The notes: a model not told the origin generated them from the letters alone. DNA of 33,217 nt from Bacteroidota bacterium (GCA_949487855.1 CATAMV010000082.1:1-33217), one strand, 5' to 3'; shown: positions 24,372 through 31,338, counted from the stretch's first letter. Numbers and translations are program-made.

Positions 24372-25190
24372 TTAGTTGGAGGTATGAATAACGCGTTGTG
24401 GGAACGGAATTTCAATATTGTGTTGTCGCAGTGTTTTTTCAATAGCAAATCTCAAGTCACTCTTAATAACTGCTCCCTTAAACGCATCTTTTGTAAATAC
24501 AATGAGCGTAAAGTCTAAACTACTGTCCCCAAAGTTTTGAAACAACAGCACAGGCGCTTTGTTTGTCATCACATCTGGGTGTTTTTTAGCGGTTTCCAAC
24601 ATGAGTTCTTTAAATTTTTCAACGTCTGTACCATACGCCACACCAATATCTATGGATTCACCCGTAACTTTATTGTTTTCTGTCCAGTTAAACAAGGTTG
24701 TAGTCAGGTATTTGTGATTTGGTATAATGAGTACTTTGTTATCTCGGGTTACTGCCCGAGTAGTACGAAGTGTAATTTTTTCAACGCGACCAACCTTTTC
24801 ATTTAGTTCAATGATATCACCTACATGTACCGTTTGATCAATTAAAATAAATATTCCAGAAATAATATCTTGAAAAAAGGTTTGCAGGGCAAAACCAACA
24901 CCAACCAATAAGGCAGCAGATGCAGCTAAAAGCGCAGTTAAGTTTACACCTGCATTTTGTAAGGCCAATAAGACCACAACGGTGTAAATCGAATAGTTAA
25001 AAAACGAGAATATAGGTTTAAACTTTCCCCGGCGATCAGGAGATAGTTTGCGGTTTAAGATTTTGCGGGCTATTCGTAAAAAAAACGATATGGCAATAAT
25101 GACAAAAACCCAAATCAAGAAAGAGCCAACACTCAACTGAGCGTCGCCAATTCCGATGTTATATTGAAAGAATGATTTGATTTTTTCCAT
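24372..25190 (-). CDS. Small-conductance mechanosensitive channel, MscS family
   Basis: A 272-aa inner-membrane channel that releases solutes on osmotic downshock. Three membrane helices (about 20-42, 66-86, 88-115) lead into the Gly/Ala-rich pore helix TALLAASAALLVGVGFALQTFFQD and the conserved beta domain (GDIIELNEKVGRVEKITLRTT, PNHKYLTTTLFNWT), then an alpha-beta C-terminal domain. Length matches E. coli MscS. It is the first gene of the six-gene minus-strand run, 150 nt downstream of dnaJ. A clear promoter was not found: TATTTTTT (25211 down to 25204) with a TTG 24 nt upstream is the nearest fit. Confidence 0.94.
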   Translation of the reverse strand: MEKIKSFFQYNIGIGDAQLSVGSFLIWVFVIIAISFFLRIARKILNRKLSPDRRGKFKPIFSFFNYSIYTVVVLLALQNAGVNLTALLAASAALLVGVGFALQTFFQDIISGIFILIDQTVHVGDIIELNEKVGRVEKITLRTTRAVTRDNKVLIIPNHKYLTTTLFNWTENNKVTGESIDIGVAYGTDVEKFKELMLETAKKHPDVMTNKAPVLLFQNFGDSSLDFTLIVFTKDAFKGAVIKSDLRFAIEKTLRQHNIEIPFPQRVIHTSN

Positions 25191-25215
25191 ATTCTAATAT
25201 AGAAAAAAATAGTGG

Positions 25216-25250
25216 TAAAAAAGAAAACCCACCCTCAAAAAGAGGATGGG
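25216..25250 (-). terminator. Intrinsic terminator of the grpE-dnaJ transcript
   Basis: Stem arms 25228-25236 and 25242-25250 enclose a 5-nt loop. On the minus strand the transcript has nine pairs including one G-U and is followed by TTTTC and another T run. On the plus strand the same position is a C-A mismatch, so the signal is built for minus-strand transcription. It lies about 90 nt after the dnaJ stop. Confidence 0.8.
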
Positions 25251-25290
25251 AAAAAATTGCTATGAAAAAGAAAAATAACTAATAGATAAA

Positions 25291-25337
25291 TCTATCGTTA
25301 TGCCAAATATATAAACTTTATGCATACAAACGATAGA
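25291..25337 (-). repeat. Long inverted repeat just after dnaJ
   Basis: TCTATCGTT (25291-25299) pairs with AACGATAGA (25329-25337), and the inner ATGC (25300-25303) pairs with GCAT (25322-25325), leaving a 3-nt bulge and an AT-rich loop. This is 13 pairs in all. It begins 3 nt after the dnaJ stop, upstream of the terminator. A TATATTTG -7-like element lies in the loop (25311 down to 25304). It could be an mRNA 3' structure or a regulatory site for mscS. Confidence 0.5.
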
Positions 25338-25340
25338 AAA

Positions 25341-26447
25341 TCATGAAAACATGTCTTTTACTTTATCAAAAAACGATTTATGCGTTGATTTTGGGCTTGG
25401 CTTAAAGTTTTCGTGGATACGGTGCTGCTCAAAAAATTGCTTTTGTTCCTTAGTAAGCTGCTCTGGTGTCCATACACTTACGTGAACAAGCAAGTCTCCC
25501 GTTCCGTAACCATTTAAACTTGGCACACCTTTTCCTTTTAGGCGTAAAATTTTACCCGATTGAATTCCGGCCTCTAACTTAATGCGAACAGAGCCTCCAA
25601 CAGTATCAATTTCATTGTAGGTGCCAAGAACTGCATCAGATATGGAAATGTATAAGTCTAAATGTAAGTTATTGCCTTCTCGTTTTAATTGTGGGTGTTC
25701 TTTTACAGAAATCTGAACAATCAAATCTCCAGAAAGTCCTTGACCCGGCGCTTCGTTTCCTTTGCCAGAAACTTTAAGCTGCATGTCGTCTTCTACGCCA
25801 GCAGGGATTTTGATAGAAACCGTTTCCTCTTGAGAAACCATACCATAAGCATCAGCCCCAGATGGACGATGACGTAAGCTTTGCCCAGCACCATTACACG
25901 TACTACATGTTGTTGCAGATTGCATTCTTCCCAAAATGGTGTTTGTAATACGCATGGTTTGACCCGAGCCACCACAAGTTTTACACGTTACGTAGCTTAC
26001 ACCTGGGGCTTGTTTTTTACGCTTTACTTTAATTTTTTTCTCAACACCTAAAACTATTTCTTCAAGAGTTAACGTGACACGTACACGCAGATTTGTTCCT
26101 TTTGCACGGCGCTGACCTCCGCCAAAACCACCAAAGCCACCACCAAAAGCGCTACCGAAAATATCTCCAAACTGACTGAAGATGTCATCCATATTCATTC
26201 CGCCACCACCAAAGCCTTGATTTCCATCAAAAGCAGCATGTCCAAATTTATCGTACTGAGCGCGTTTTTGTTCATCTCCAAGAACTTCATACGCTTCAGC
26301 TGCTTCTTTAAATTTCTTCTCCGCCTCTGCGTCTCCCGGATTTTTGTCTGGGTGATAAGCAATTGCTTTTTTGCGATACGCCTTCTTAATTTCAGACGCT
26401 GAAGCTGACTTGCCAATTCCAAGTATGTCGTAATAGTCTTCTTTCAT
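25341..26447 (-). CDS. dnaJ: Chaperone DnaJ with a reduced zinc region
   Basis: Hsp40 co-chaperone that stimulates DnaK ATPase and delivers unfolded clients. The 368-aa protein has a J domain (1-70) with HPD at 32-34, a Gly/Phe-rich linker (75-115), a client-binding region, and C-terminal beta domains (about 205-345). The zinc region has just two CxxCxGxG repeats, CKTCGGSG (C155, C158) and CSTCNGAG (C181, C184), not the usual four, so a single zinc site is expected. The stretch between them ([15 protein letters not shown]) is intact, so this looks like a family form, not a frameshift. It starts 2 nt after grpE; dnaK is not in the window. Confidence 0.95.
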   Translation of the reverse strand: MKEDYYDILGIGKSASASEIKKAYRKKAIAYHPDKNPGDAEAEKKFKEAAEAYEVLGDEQKRAQYDKFGHAAFDGNQGFGGGGMNMDDIFSQFGDIFGSAFGGGFGGFGGGQRRAKGTNLRVRVTLTLEEIVLGVEKKIKVKRKKQAPGVSYVTCKTCGGSGQTMRITNTILGRMQSATTCSTCNGAGQSLRHRPSGADAYGMVSQEETVSIKIPAGVEDDMQLKVSGKGNEAPGQGLSGDLIVQISVKEHPQLKREGNNLHLDLYISISDAVLGTYNEIDTVGGSVRIKLEAGIQSGKILRLKGKGVPSLNGYGTGDLLVHVSVWTPEQLTKEQKQFFEQHRIHENFKPSPKSTHKSFFDKVKDMFS

Positions 26448-26449
26448 AT

Positions 26450-26974
26450 TTACTGAGCTACCACAACTTTAGGGTAACGAATTATTAAATCTCCAAGTTT
26501 ATACCCCGCTCCAACGACGTCAATAATAGTGCCTTTCGGGTGTTCATCTGTTTCCGGGAGCTGTGTGATGGCTTCATGGATTTCGGCATCAAAAACCGCT
26601 TTGGGTGCTATTTCCATTTTTGACAACCCTTGTTGTTTTAATGTATCATCTAATTTATTGTAAATAAGACGAATACCTGCTAAACGCTCGTCATTCTCAT
26701 CTAGCTCAGCTAGTGCGCGTTCAAAATCATCAAGAACAGGGAGTAGCGCAACCATAACTTCTTGTGATGCGGTTTTGAATAATTCGATACGCTCTTTTGC
26801 TGTGCGCTTTTTGTAGTTTTCAAACTCGGCGAATAAGCGCAGAAATTTATTTTTTTCGTCTTCTAAAGCAGATTGAACTTCTGCCAATGGGTCTTTTTCA
26901 ACTTCTACTTTGGCAGTTTGTTCTTCATGAGCTACTTCCTCCTCAACTTTCTTTTTTCTCTTTTTTGCAGCCAT
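26450..26974 (-). CDS. grpE: Nucleotide exchange factor GrpE
   Basis: Releases ADP from DnaK and completes the Hsp70 cycle. The likely start is the ATG at 26972-26974 ([14 protein letters not shown]), giving 174 aa; the frame opens at a TTG 36 nt upstream, but that TTG lies within the promoter region. The N-terminus is lysine- and glutamate-rich, then a long coiled coil ([29 protein letters not shown]) and the beta-wing domain ([46 protein letters not shown]). dnaJ follows 2 nt downstream, forming a grpE-dnaJ operon. Confidence 0.95.
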   Translation of the reverse strand: MAAKKRKKKVEEEVAHEEQTAKVEVEKDPLAEVQSALEDEKNKFLRLFAEFENYKKRTAKERIELFKTASQEVMVALLPVLDDFERALAELDENDERLAGIRLIYNKLDDTLKQQGLSKMEIAPKAVFDAEIHEAITQLPETDEHPKGTIIDVVGAGYKLGDLIIRYPKVVVAQ

Positions 26975-26995
26975 AAATCGTTTTTTAAATCCTGG

Positions 26996-27034
26996 CAAAA
27001 GTACTGCCAAAACATGTATTATGTCAAAATGACA
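26996..27034 (-). promoter_or_regulatory. grpE-dnaJ promoter with a perfect palindrome over the -33 element
   Basis: Minus strand: TTGACAT (27027 down to 27021; TTG is 27027-27025), 21 nt, then TACTTTTG (27003 down to 26996), which ends 21 nt before the grpE ATG. This is a full Bacteroidota consensus. TGTCA (27022-27026), AAA and TGACA (27030-27034) form a perfect palindrome that covers the -33 element. The promoter is seen; operator function is inferred. Confidence 0.7.
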
Positions 27035-27952
27035 CTACTTTTTTCTGCGTAAGGGTAGCAAATCCTTCAGCGCATCTTTTAGTAATGGATATTTAAAAAC
27101 AAATCCTTGATTTTCTACAGTTGCGCTAGAAGCATTTATGCTGTCAAATAGTACTTCTCCCATATCGCCCATAACTGTTTTAATTACACCCTTTGGAACA
27201 CCAGGAAGCCACTGCGGAACACGGTAGGTTTTAGCAATAGATTTTACCAACGCTTTTTGAGAGACGGGATTTGGTGCAACACCATTATAAATCCCAGGGT
27301 TTTCCAGTGAAAAAGCGAATAAACGTACTAAATCTTGAATGTGAATCCATGACTGCCATTGCTTCCCGTTTCCAAACCAAGCGCCAAACCCCAAAGAAGT
27401 AGGAATCGCCAACGGCAACAATGCACCACCTCCTTGTGCAAGTACCAAGCCTATTCGAATTTTACTTACATGGGCAACAATATCGTTTGCTTTATCTACT
27501 TCGGCTTCCCAAGCGCGAACAACCTCAGCAGGAAAACTTTTTGCAACATCGGTATTTGATTCAGTATATCTAGTTGTAAAACTGGATGGGTAAATCCCAA
27601 TTGCAGACGCTGAAATGAAATGTGCAACGCGATGCTTTTGGTTTGATTTTAATGCATCAACTACAAGACGGGTTCCTAAAACCCTACTGTCAAGAATTGA
27701 TTTCTTTGATTTTGAGGTCCAGCGTTGGGCAATTTTAGCTCCTGCCAAACTGATAATGACATCAACATCGTTTAATGCGTTGCGATCTAAAATCCCCTTT
27801 TCGGGGTTCCAATGAAAAGATGTGATATGTGATGCGAAAGCTGTAGTATTGGAACGCGTAGAAAGCACAGACACCTGATGGCCAGACTGTTCTAAAATGG
27901 GGATAAGTGCTTTTCCTACAAGCCCACTGGCACCCGAAATTAAAATTCGCAT
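27035..27952 (-). CDS. TIGR01777 family NAD(P)-dependent epimerase-like protein (SDR39U1/YfcH)
   Basis: A 305-aa extended short-chain dehydrogenase-like protein. The nucleotide-binding loop GASGLVGKAL (7-16) starts the Rossmann fold. VDVIISLAGAKIAQRWT (64-80) is the family hallmark, and SASAIGIYPSS carries the active-site Tyr region. The tail half has WIHIQDLVRLFAFSLENP and GVAPNPVSQKALVKSIA, typical of TIGR01777/DUF1731. The substrate is unknown for the family. It lies upstream of grpE on the same strand with a 60-nt gap containing the grpE promoter, so it is probably its own unit. It is divergent from ilvE. Confidence 0.9.
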   Translation of the reverse strand: MRILISGASGLVGKALIPILEQSGHQVSVLSTRSNTTAFASHITSFHWNPEKGILDRNALNDVDVIISLAGAKIAQRWTSKSKKSILDSRVLGTRLVVDALKSNQKHRVAHFISASAIGIYPSSFTTRYTESNTDVAKSFPAEVVRAWEAEVDKANDIVAHVSKIRIGLVLAQGGGALLPLAIPTSLGFGAWFGNGKQWQSWIHIQDLVRLFAFSLENPGIYNGVAPNPVSQKALVKSIAKTYRVPQWLPGVPKGVIKTVMGDMGEVLFDSINASSATVENQGFVFKYPLLKDALKDLLPLRRKK

Positions 27953-27963
27953 TCTTTTTTTTG

Positions 27964-28010
27964 TAAATGTACATCAGATGGTGCGTACATTCAAGATTTT
28001 CCTACTTTTG
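27964..28010. promoter_or_regulatory. Divergent promoters for the TIGR01777 epimerase and ilvE
   Basis: Minus strand: TTG (27994-27992), 20 nt, TACATTTA (27971 down to 27964), one base off consensus, 11 nt before the epimerase ATG. Plus strand: TACTTTTG (28003-28010), a full -7 match, ends only 4 nt before the ilvE ATG; the -33 position offers just GTG (27981-27983, spacing 19). The ilvE transcript could therefore start at or near its ATG. Confidence 0.5.
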
Positions 28011-28014
28011 TTCT

Positions 28015-29076
28015 ATGGAACAACAAATAAACATCACGACTGCGTCTGTATCCAAAATAGACGCTTTAGATTTTGACCATTTGGCTTTTGGTTCAACATT
28101 TACAGATCATATGTTTGTCTGTGATTATAAAGACGGTAAATGGGAAGCACCCCAAATAGTTCCTTATGCGCCCATGCAAATTTCTCCAGCAGCAAGCGTG
28201 TTGCATTATGGTCAAGCCGTATTTGAAGGCATGAAAGCGTTTAAAGATGATAATGACGGTGTATGGTTATTTCGTCCAGATCAAAATGCCAAACGCATTA
28301 ACAAATCTGCAGAACGTCTTGCAATTCCTACTTTTCCCGAAGAACTCTTTTTGGACGGAATGAAAAAACTTATCACGATAGACAAAGAGTGGGTAAAAGC
28401 TGGTAAAGGAAAATCACTTTATGTTCGACCATTTGTTTTTGCCTCAGAGGCAGGCGTTCAAGCCTCTGCAGCTTCTGAATATCGATTTATGATTATCTGT
28501 GCCCCTGTAGCAAGTTATTATGGTGGTGATGTTCGTGTGAAAATCGCGGATCATTACAGTCGTGCCCCACAAGGAGGAGTGGGCTATGCCAAAGCTGCAG
28601 GAAACTACGGCGGGCAGTTTTACCCTACACAACTTGCTAATGCTGAAGGCTATCAACAAATTATTTGGACAGATGCTGCTACGCACGAATACATCGAAGA
28701 AGCCGGGACAATGAATTTGTTTTTCAGAATCGGAGATACTTTAATCACAGCGCCTACCAACGACAGCATCCTTGATGGCGTCACTCGAAAAAGTATTCTT
28801 GAACTGGCTGCGCATTTGGGTATTAAAACAGAAGTACGCGCACTAAAGGTTTCAGAACTCATTGAAGCCAAAAAATCGGGTGCATTACTTGAAATTTTTG
28901 GTAGTGGAACAGCAGTTGTTATTCAACCCATTATTGGTTTTGGTTACAAAGGAACTGATTACGACGTGCCCCTTCCAGAAAAAAGCTATGCAGAAAAGAT
29001 TAAAAATGCCCTAGTTGACATTCAGTACAATAATGCTGAAGACCCCTTTGGGTGGCGCTTCAAGGTTTGTGACTAA
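28015..29076 (+). CDS. ilvE: Branched-chain amino acid aminotransferase, type II
   Basis: PLP enzyme catalysing the last step of valine, leucine and isoleucine synthesis and the first step of their breakdown. The ATG at 28015 gives 353 aa; a 16-codon extension upstream would read through the promoter and is rejected. Fold-type IV marks: LHYGQAVFEGMKAF (63-76), LYVRPFVFA (135-143), GYAKAAGNYGGQFYPTQLA (190-208) with PLP lysine K193, EYIEEAGTMNLFF (225-237) and ILDGVTRKSILELA. The length and GNYGG context place it with the larger eukaryote-like class. The last 4 bases overlap the convergent MazG-like gene. Confidence 0.95.
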   Translation: MEQQINITTASVSKIDALDFDHLAFGSTFTDHMFVCDYKDGKWEAPQIVPYAPMQISPAASVLHYGQAVFEGMKAFKDDNDGVWLFRPDQNAKRINKSAERLAIPTFPEELFLDGMKKLITIDKEWVKAGKGKSLYVRPFVFASEAGVQASAASEYRFMIICAPVASYYGGDVRVKIADHYSRAPQGGVGYAKAAGNYGGQFYPTQLANAEGYQQIIWTDAATHEYIEEAGTMNLFFRIGDTLITAPTNDSILDGVTRKSILELAAHLGIKTEVRALKVSELIEAKKSGALLEIFGSGTAVVIQPIIGFGYKGTDYDVPLPEKSYAEKIKNALVDIQYNNAEDPFGWRFKVCD

Positions 29077-29456
29077 TCCAAAAACTGTTTTAAGTTGGGC
29101 TTGCGGTAATTTGGCCCTTTCATCACCTTACCGTCTTCCCTGTAAATTGGCTTCCCATCTGCGCCAAGCTTACTCATATTACTATTTTGGATTTCGTCAA
29201 ACACTTCCTCAATAACATGTTGCATTCCATGTGAAAGTATGGTACCGCAAAGTATGTATAACATATCGCCAAGAGCATCTGCCACTTCTACCAAATCGTT
29301 TGTGTTTGCTGCCTCTAGGTACTCATTATTTTCTTCTGCCATCAGTTTGTGCCGTAATTCATTTATTTCTTTTGAAATATGCCCTACAGGTGTATTTGCC
29401 ATTCCCACACCAAAAGCATTGTGAAATGCGGCTACTGCATCTAATTGTTTTTGCAT
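29073..29456 (-). CDS. MazG-like nucleoside triphosphate pyrophosphohydrolase
   Basis: A 127-aa all-alpha NTP-PPase family protein, near the MazG/HisE (phosphoribosyl-ATP pyrophosphohydrolase-like) branch. The metal-binding pattern is seen as EENNEYLEA (E41, E42, E45) and EVADALGDMLYI (E57, D60, D64). The C-terminal part (LGADGKPIYREDGKVMKGPNYRKPNL) is a typical extension in this group. It probably hydrolyses a nucleoside triphosphate to the monophosphate as a house-cleaning enzyme; the exact substrate is unknown. It starts at ATG 29454-29456. It is divergent from the 60-aa membrane gene and convergent with ilvE, overlapping it by 4 bp. Confidence 0.87.
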   Translation of the reverse strand: MQKQLDAVAAFHNAFGVGMANTPVGHISKEINELRHKLMAEENNEYLEAANTNDLVEVADALGDMLYILCGTILSHGMQHVIEEVFDEIQNSNMSKLGADGKPIYREDGKVMKGPNYRKPNLKQFLD

Positions 29457-29503
29457 TTTTTTATAGTTTCGCTAAAAATAACGCTATGTTCTCCACGGGT
29501 CAA
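29445..29503. promoter_or_regulatory. Divergent promoters for the MazG-like gene and the 60-aa/crcB pair
   Basis: Minus strand: TTGACC (TTG at 29503-29501), 20 nt, TATTTTTA (29480 down to 29473), one base off consensus, 16 nt before the MazG-like ATG. Plus strand: TTG (29445-29447), 16 nt, TAGTTTCG (29464-29471), 14 nt before the ATG at 29486. Each promoter overlaps the start of the opposite gene. Confidence 0.42.
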
Positions 29504-29668
29504 TTGATTTTCGCACTTTTTTTTGTTTTTGCATTTACAACTGTCATTATATACAGTTATATAATGGACAAGCAAAAAAGCAAAGCCTATTTTAAAGGTA
29601 GCTTTTGGGTATTGATTGGGTTTTTGTTTTTTGTGGGGCTTTTGGTTGTATTAAAGGGTATCGTCTAA
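29486..29668 (+). CDS. Small membrane protein of unknown function paired with CrcB (60 aa)
   Basis: No named domain recognised. The ATG at 29486 is chosen because the sequence before it reads antisense through the MazG-like gene and because it fits the promoter spacing. Two membrane helices are visible: TGQLIFALFFVFAFTTVIIY (4-23) and SFWVLIGFLFFVGLLVVL (39-56), joined by the basic loop SYIMDKQKSKAYFKG. The stop codon directly touches the crcB ATG (TAAATG), so the two are probably translated together. I recall similar short proteins beside crcB in Flavobacteriaceae, which would support a shared role, but none is known to me. Confidence 0.75.
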   Translation: MFSTGQLIFALFFVFAFTTVIIYSYIMDKQKSKAYFKGSFWVLIGFLFFVGLLVVLKGIV

Positions 29669-30046
29669 ATGAGTATGCAATCTTTAATACTCGTTTTTGT
29701 TGGTGGTGGATTGGGAAGCATGGCGCGATTCGCCATCGCTAAGCTTTTACAGCAAATTTCTATCGACTTTCCATGGGCTACCCTGTGTGCTAACGCTGTT
29801 GGTTGTTTGATTATCGGGATGCTTATGGGTGGTTTTCATTCTTCAGGTTTGTTGAGCGAACATCAAAAACTTTTGCTTGTTACTGGTTTTTGTGGGGGTC
29901 TTACCACTTTTTCAACCTTTACTTATGAAAACTACGCATTTATCAAGGGGGGACAGCTGTTTCATTTCTTTGGTTATTCCATTTTAAGCTTCGGACTTTG
30001 TCTTGGTTTTGTACTGTTAGGTCATTTTTTGATAAAATTGACTTGA
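29669..30046 (+). CDS. crcB: Fluoride channel CrcB/Fluc
   Basis: A 125-aa inner-membrane protein with four helices that exports fluoride as an antiparallel dual-topology dimer. Motifs: GGGLGSMARF (12-21, with R20), WATLCANAVGCLIIG (36-50, with N42 in the pore position), and GFCGGLTTFSTFTYENY (73-89) with the phenylalanine-box residues F81 and F84 and the Na+-site Gly-Thr turn. The gene starts immediately after the 60-aa membrane protein. I saw no fluoride riboswitch upstream. A weak hairpin follows about 30 nt downstream. Confidence 0.95.
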   Translation: MSMQSLILVFVGGGLGSMARFAIAKLLQQISIDFPWATLCANAVGCLIIGMLMGGFHSSGLLSEHQKLLLVTGFCGGLTTFSTFTYENYAFIKGGQLFHFFGYSILSFGLCLGFVLLGHFLIKLT

Positions 30047-30078
30047 TTTTTTGATCATTTTTTACACTTTCCATAAAA

Positions 30079-30098
30079 ACCCTTGTGCTTAAAGGGGT
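30079..30098 (+). terminator. Possible weak terminator of crcB
   Basis: A 6-bp stem (ACCCTT with AAGGGGT, one G-U) with an 8-nt loop, followed by CTTATATTT. The stem is short and the T run is broken, so this is tentative. Confidence 0.3.
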
Positions 30099-30170
30099 CT
30101 TATATTTAAAATATATGTTAAAAATATGTTAACCCCATAATTTTTGGGGGATGAATTTTATTTTATTACA

Positions 30171-30228
30171 AAAAACACCAATTGCCCCTAAAAAACCAAT
30201 GGGTAAGTGTTTTTAAAACTTACATTTG
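30171..30228 (+). promoter_or_regulatory. Porin promoter and leader with overlapping inverted repeats
   Basis: TACATTTG (30221-30228) is a full -7 match, 32 nt before the porin ATG, but no TTG lies at -33 spacing, suggesting dependence on an activator. Two inverted repeats compete for the same bases. The first pairs 30171-30178 with 30207-30214 and 30182-30187 with 30201-30206 (14 pairs, 3-nt bulge, 13-nt loop). The second is a 21-bp imperfect palindrome at 30203-30223 (GTAAGT at one end, ACTTAC at the other, 8 of 10 positions paired) that overlaps the -7 element. The 213-nt gap between crcB and the porin contains no gene I can see. Confidence 0.5.
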
Positions 30229-30260
30229 GAGCAATTAAATAAATAATAACTAAAATTTAC

Positions 30261-31313
30261 ATGATGAAAAATTATATTAAATCATTATTTACATTAACGC
30301 TTGCAATAACAATGGTAACTATATTAGGAAGCCAAAACGCACAAGCACAAGAAGAACCCACATTTAGTGTATCTGGTACAATAGACACGTACTTTAGAAG
30401 CGCTAAGTTTGCTCCTGAAACTTCATTTGCTAATGACCCTGGCTTTTCTATTGGGATGGCCAACGTTGTGCTTTCTTACGAAGGTGAAAAGCACGGCTTT
30501 GTTGCTGACTTTGTTTACGGACCAAGAGGTGCAGACGCCGTTTTTGGATCTACTGAAGATTCCTCTCAAATCATCAACCAGTTGTACGCATACTACAACT
30601 TCAGTGATAGTTTTACAGTAACAGTTGGTAACTTCAATACCTTCCTAGGATATGAAGTGATTTCTCCTGCTGCTAACTTTAACTACTCTACATCATATAT
30701 GTTCTCATATGGTCCTTTTTCTCACACAGGTTTAAAATTGGACTTTACATTATCTGACGACGTAACATTTATGGCTGCGGTTATGAACCCAACTGACATG
30801 ACTGAGGCAAACTACGCTTTGATTGCTGATGAAGACATTGACGGAACTCTTGATTATGAAGCTGGTGACACATATACTTATGGTTTACAACTTGGACTAT
30901 TTGGACAGTACATCAATTTCTTAGGAGGTAAAGACTATTCTCAAATTGACTTCACAGGTGGAATTGATATCACTGATGGATTTTTCCTTGGTGTGAACGC
31001 CACTTCAACTACTACAACTGATAGTGACAATGGTTTTGCAGGGGTTGCATTATATCCTCAAGTTGCACTTTCAGATTCTTTTAGCTTAGGTGCACGTTAT
31101 GAGTACTTTGAAGATAAAGGTGGTTTCGTGTTTGACTCAGGTGACCAAGACAACACATCATTTACCATTACTGGTAGCTACACTTCAGGAAACTTTATCC
31201 TTAAGCCTGAATTTAGAGTTGATACTGCTTCAGATAAATTTTACTTGGATAATGACGCAAAAGCTACAGATAGCTTAGCTTCTTTTGTTGTTGCAGCTAT
31301 TTATTCTTTTTAG
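30261..31313 (+). CDS. Outer-membrane beta-barrel porin
   Basis: A 350-aa outer-membrane protein. The signal peptide (about 1-29, ending NAQA before QEEPTF) is followed by alternating beta strands with short Asp/Asn/Gly-rich turns and a C-terminal aromatic (AIYSF), the signal recognised by the Bam complex. It resembles the Bacteroidota BBP2/porin_2-like proteins that often sit beside ammonium transporter genes; no amt or glnK gene is present here. Composition (low Lys/Arg, high Thr/Ser/Asp/Phe) is typical of an abundant barrel. The start has two ATGs in tandem (30261, 30264). It is a single-gene unit ending at a strong terminator. The transported substrate is unknown. Confidence 0.86.
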   Translation: MMKNYIKSLFTLTLAITMVTILGSQNAQAQEEPTFSVSGTIDTYFRSAKFAPETSFANDPGFSIGMANVVLSYEGEKHGFVADFVYGPRGADAVFGSTEDSSQIINQLYAYYNFSDSFTVTVGNFNTFLGYEVISPAANFNYSTSYMFSYGPFSHTGLKLDFTLSDDVTFMAAVMNPTDMTEANYALIADEDIDGTLDYEAGDTYTYGLQLGLFGQYINFLGGKDYSQIDFTGGIDITDGFFLGVNATSTTTTDSDNGFAGVALYPQVALSDSFSLGARYEYFEDKGGFVFDSGDQDNTSFTITGSYTSGNFILKPEFRVDTASDKFYLDNDAKATDSLASFVVAAIYSF

Positions 31314-31338
31314 TGATATAACAAACAAATTATATTTT

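Noticed and set aside
26975-27010. A longer GrpE starting at TTG 27010
   Set aside because: The added codons overlap the TAnnTTTG promoter element; the ATG at 26974 starts a typical basic GrpE N-terminus.
27967-28014. A 16-codon N-terminal extension of ilvE
   Set aside because: It would translate through the -7 promoter element; the ATG at 28015 gives the normal N-terminus of the family.
30131-30150. CCCCA/TGGGG short inverted repeat upstream of the porin
   Set aside because: A 5-bp stem without a T run in either direction is expected by chance in this length; no clear role.
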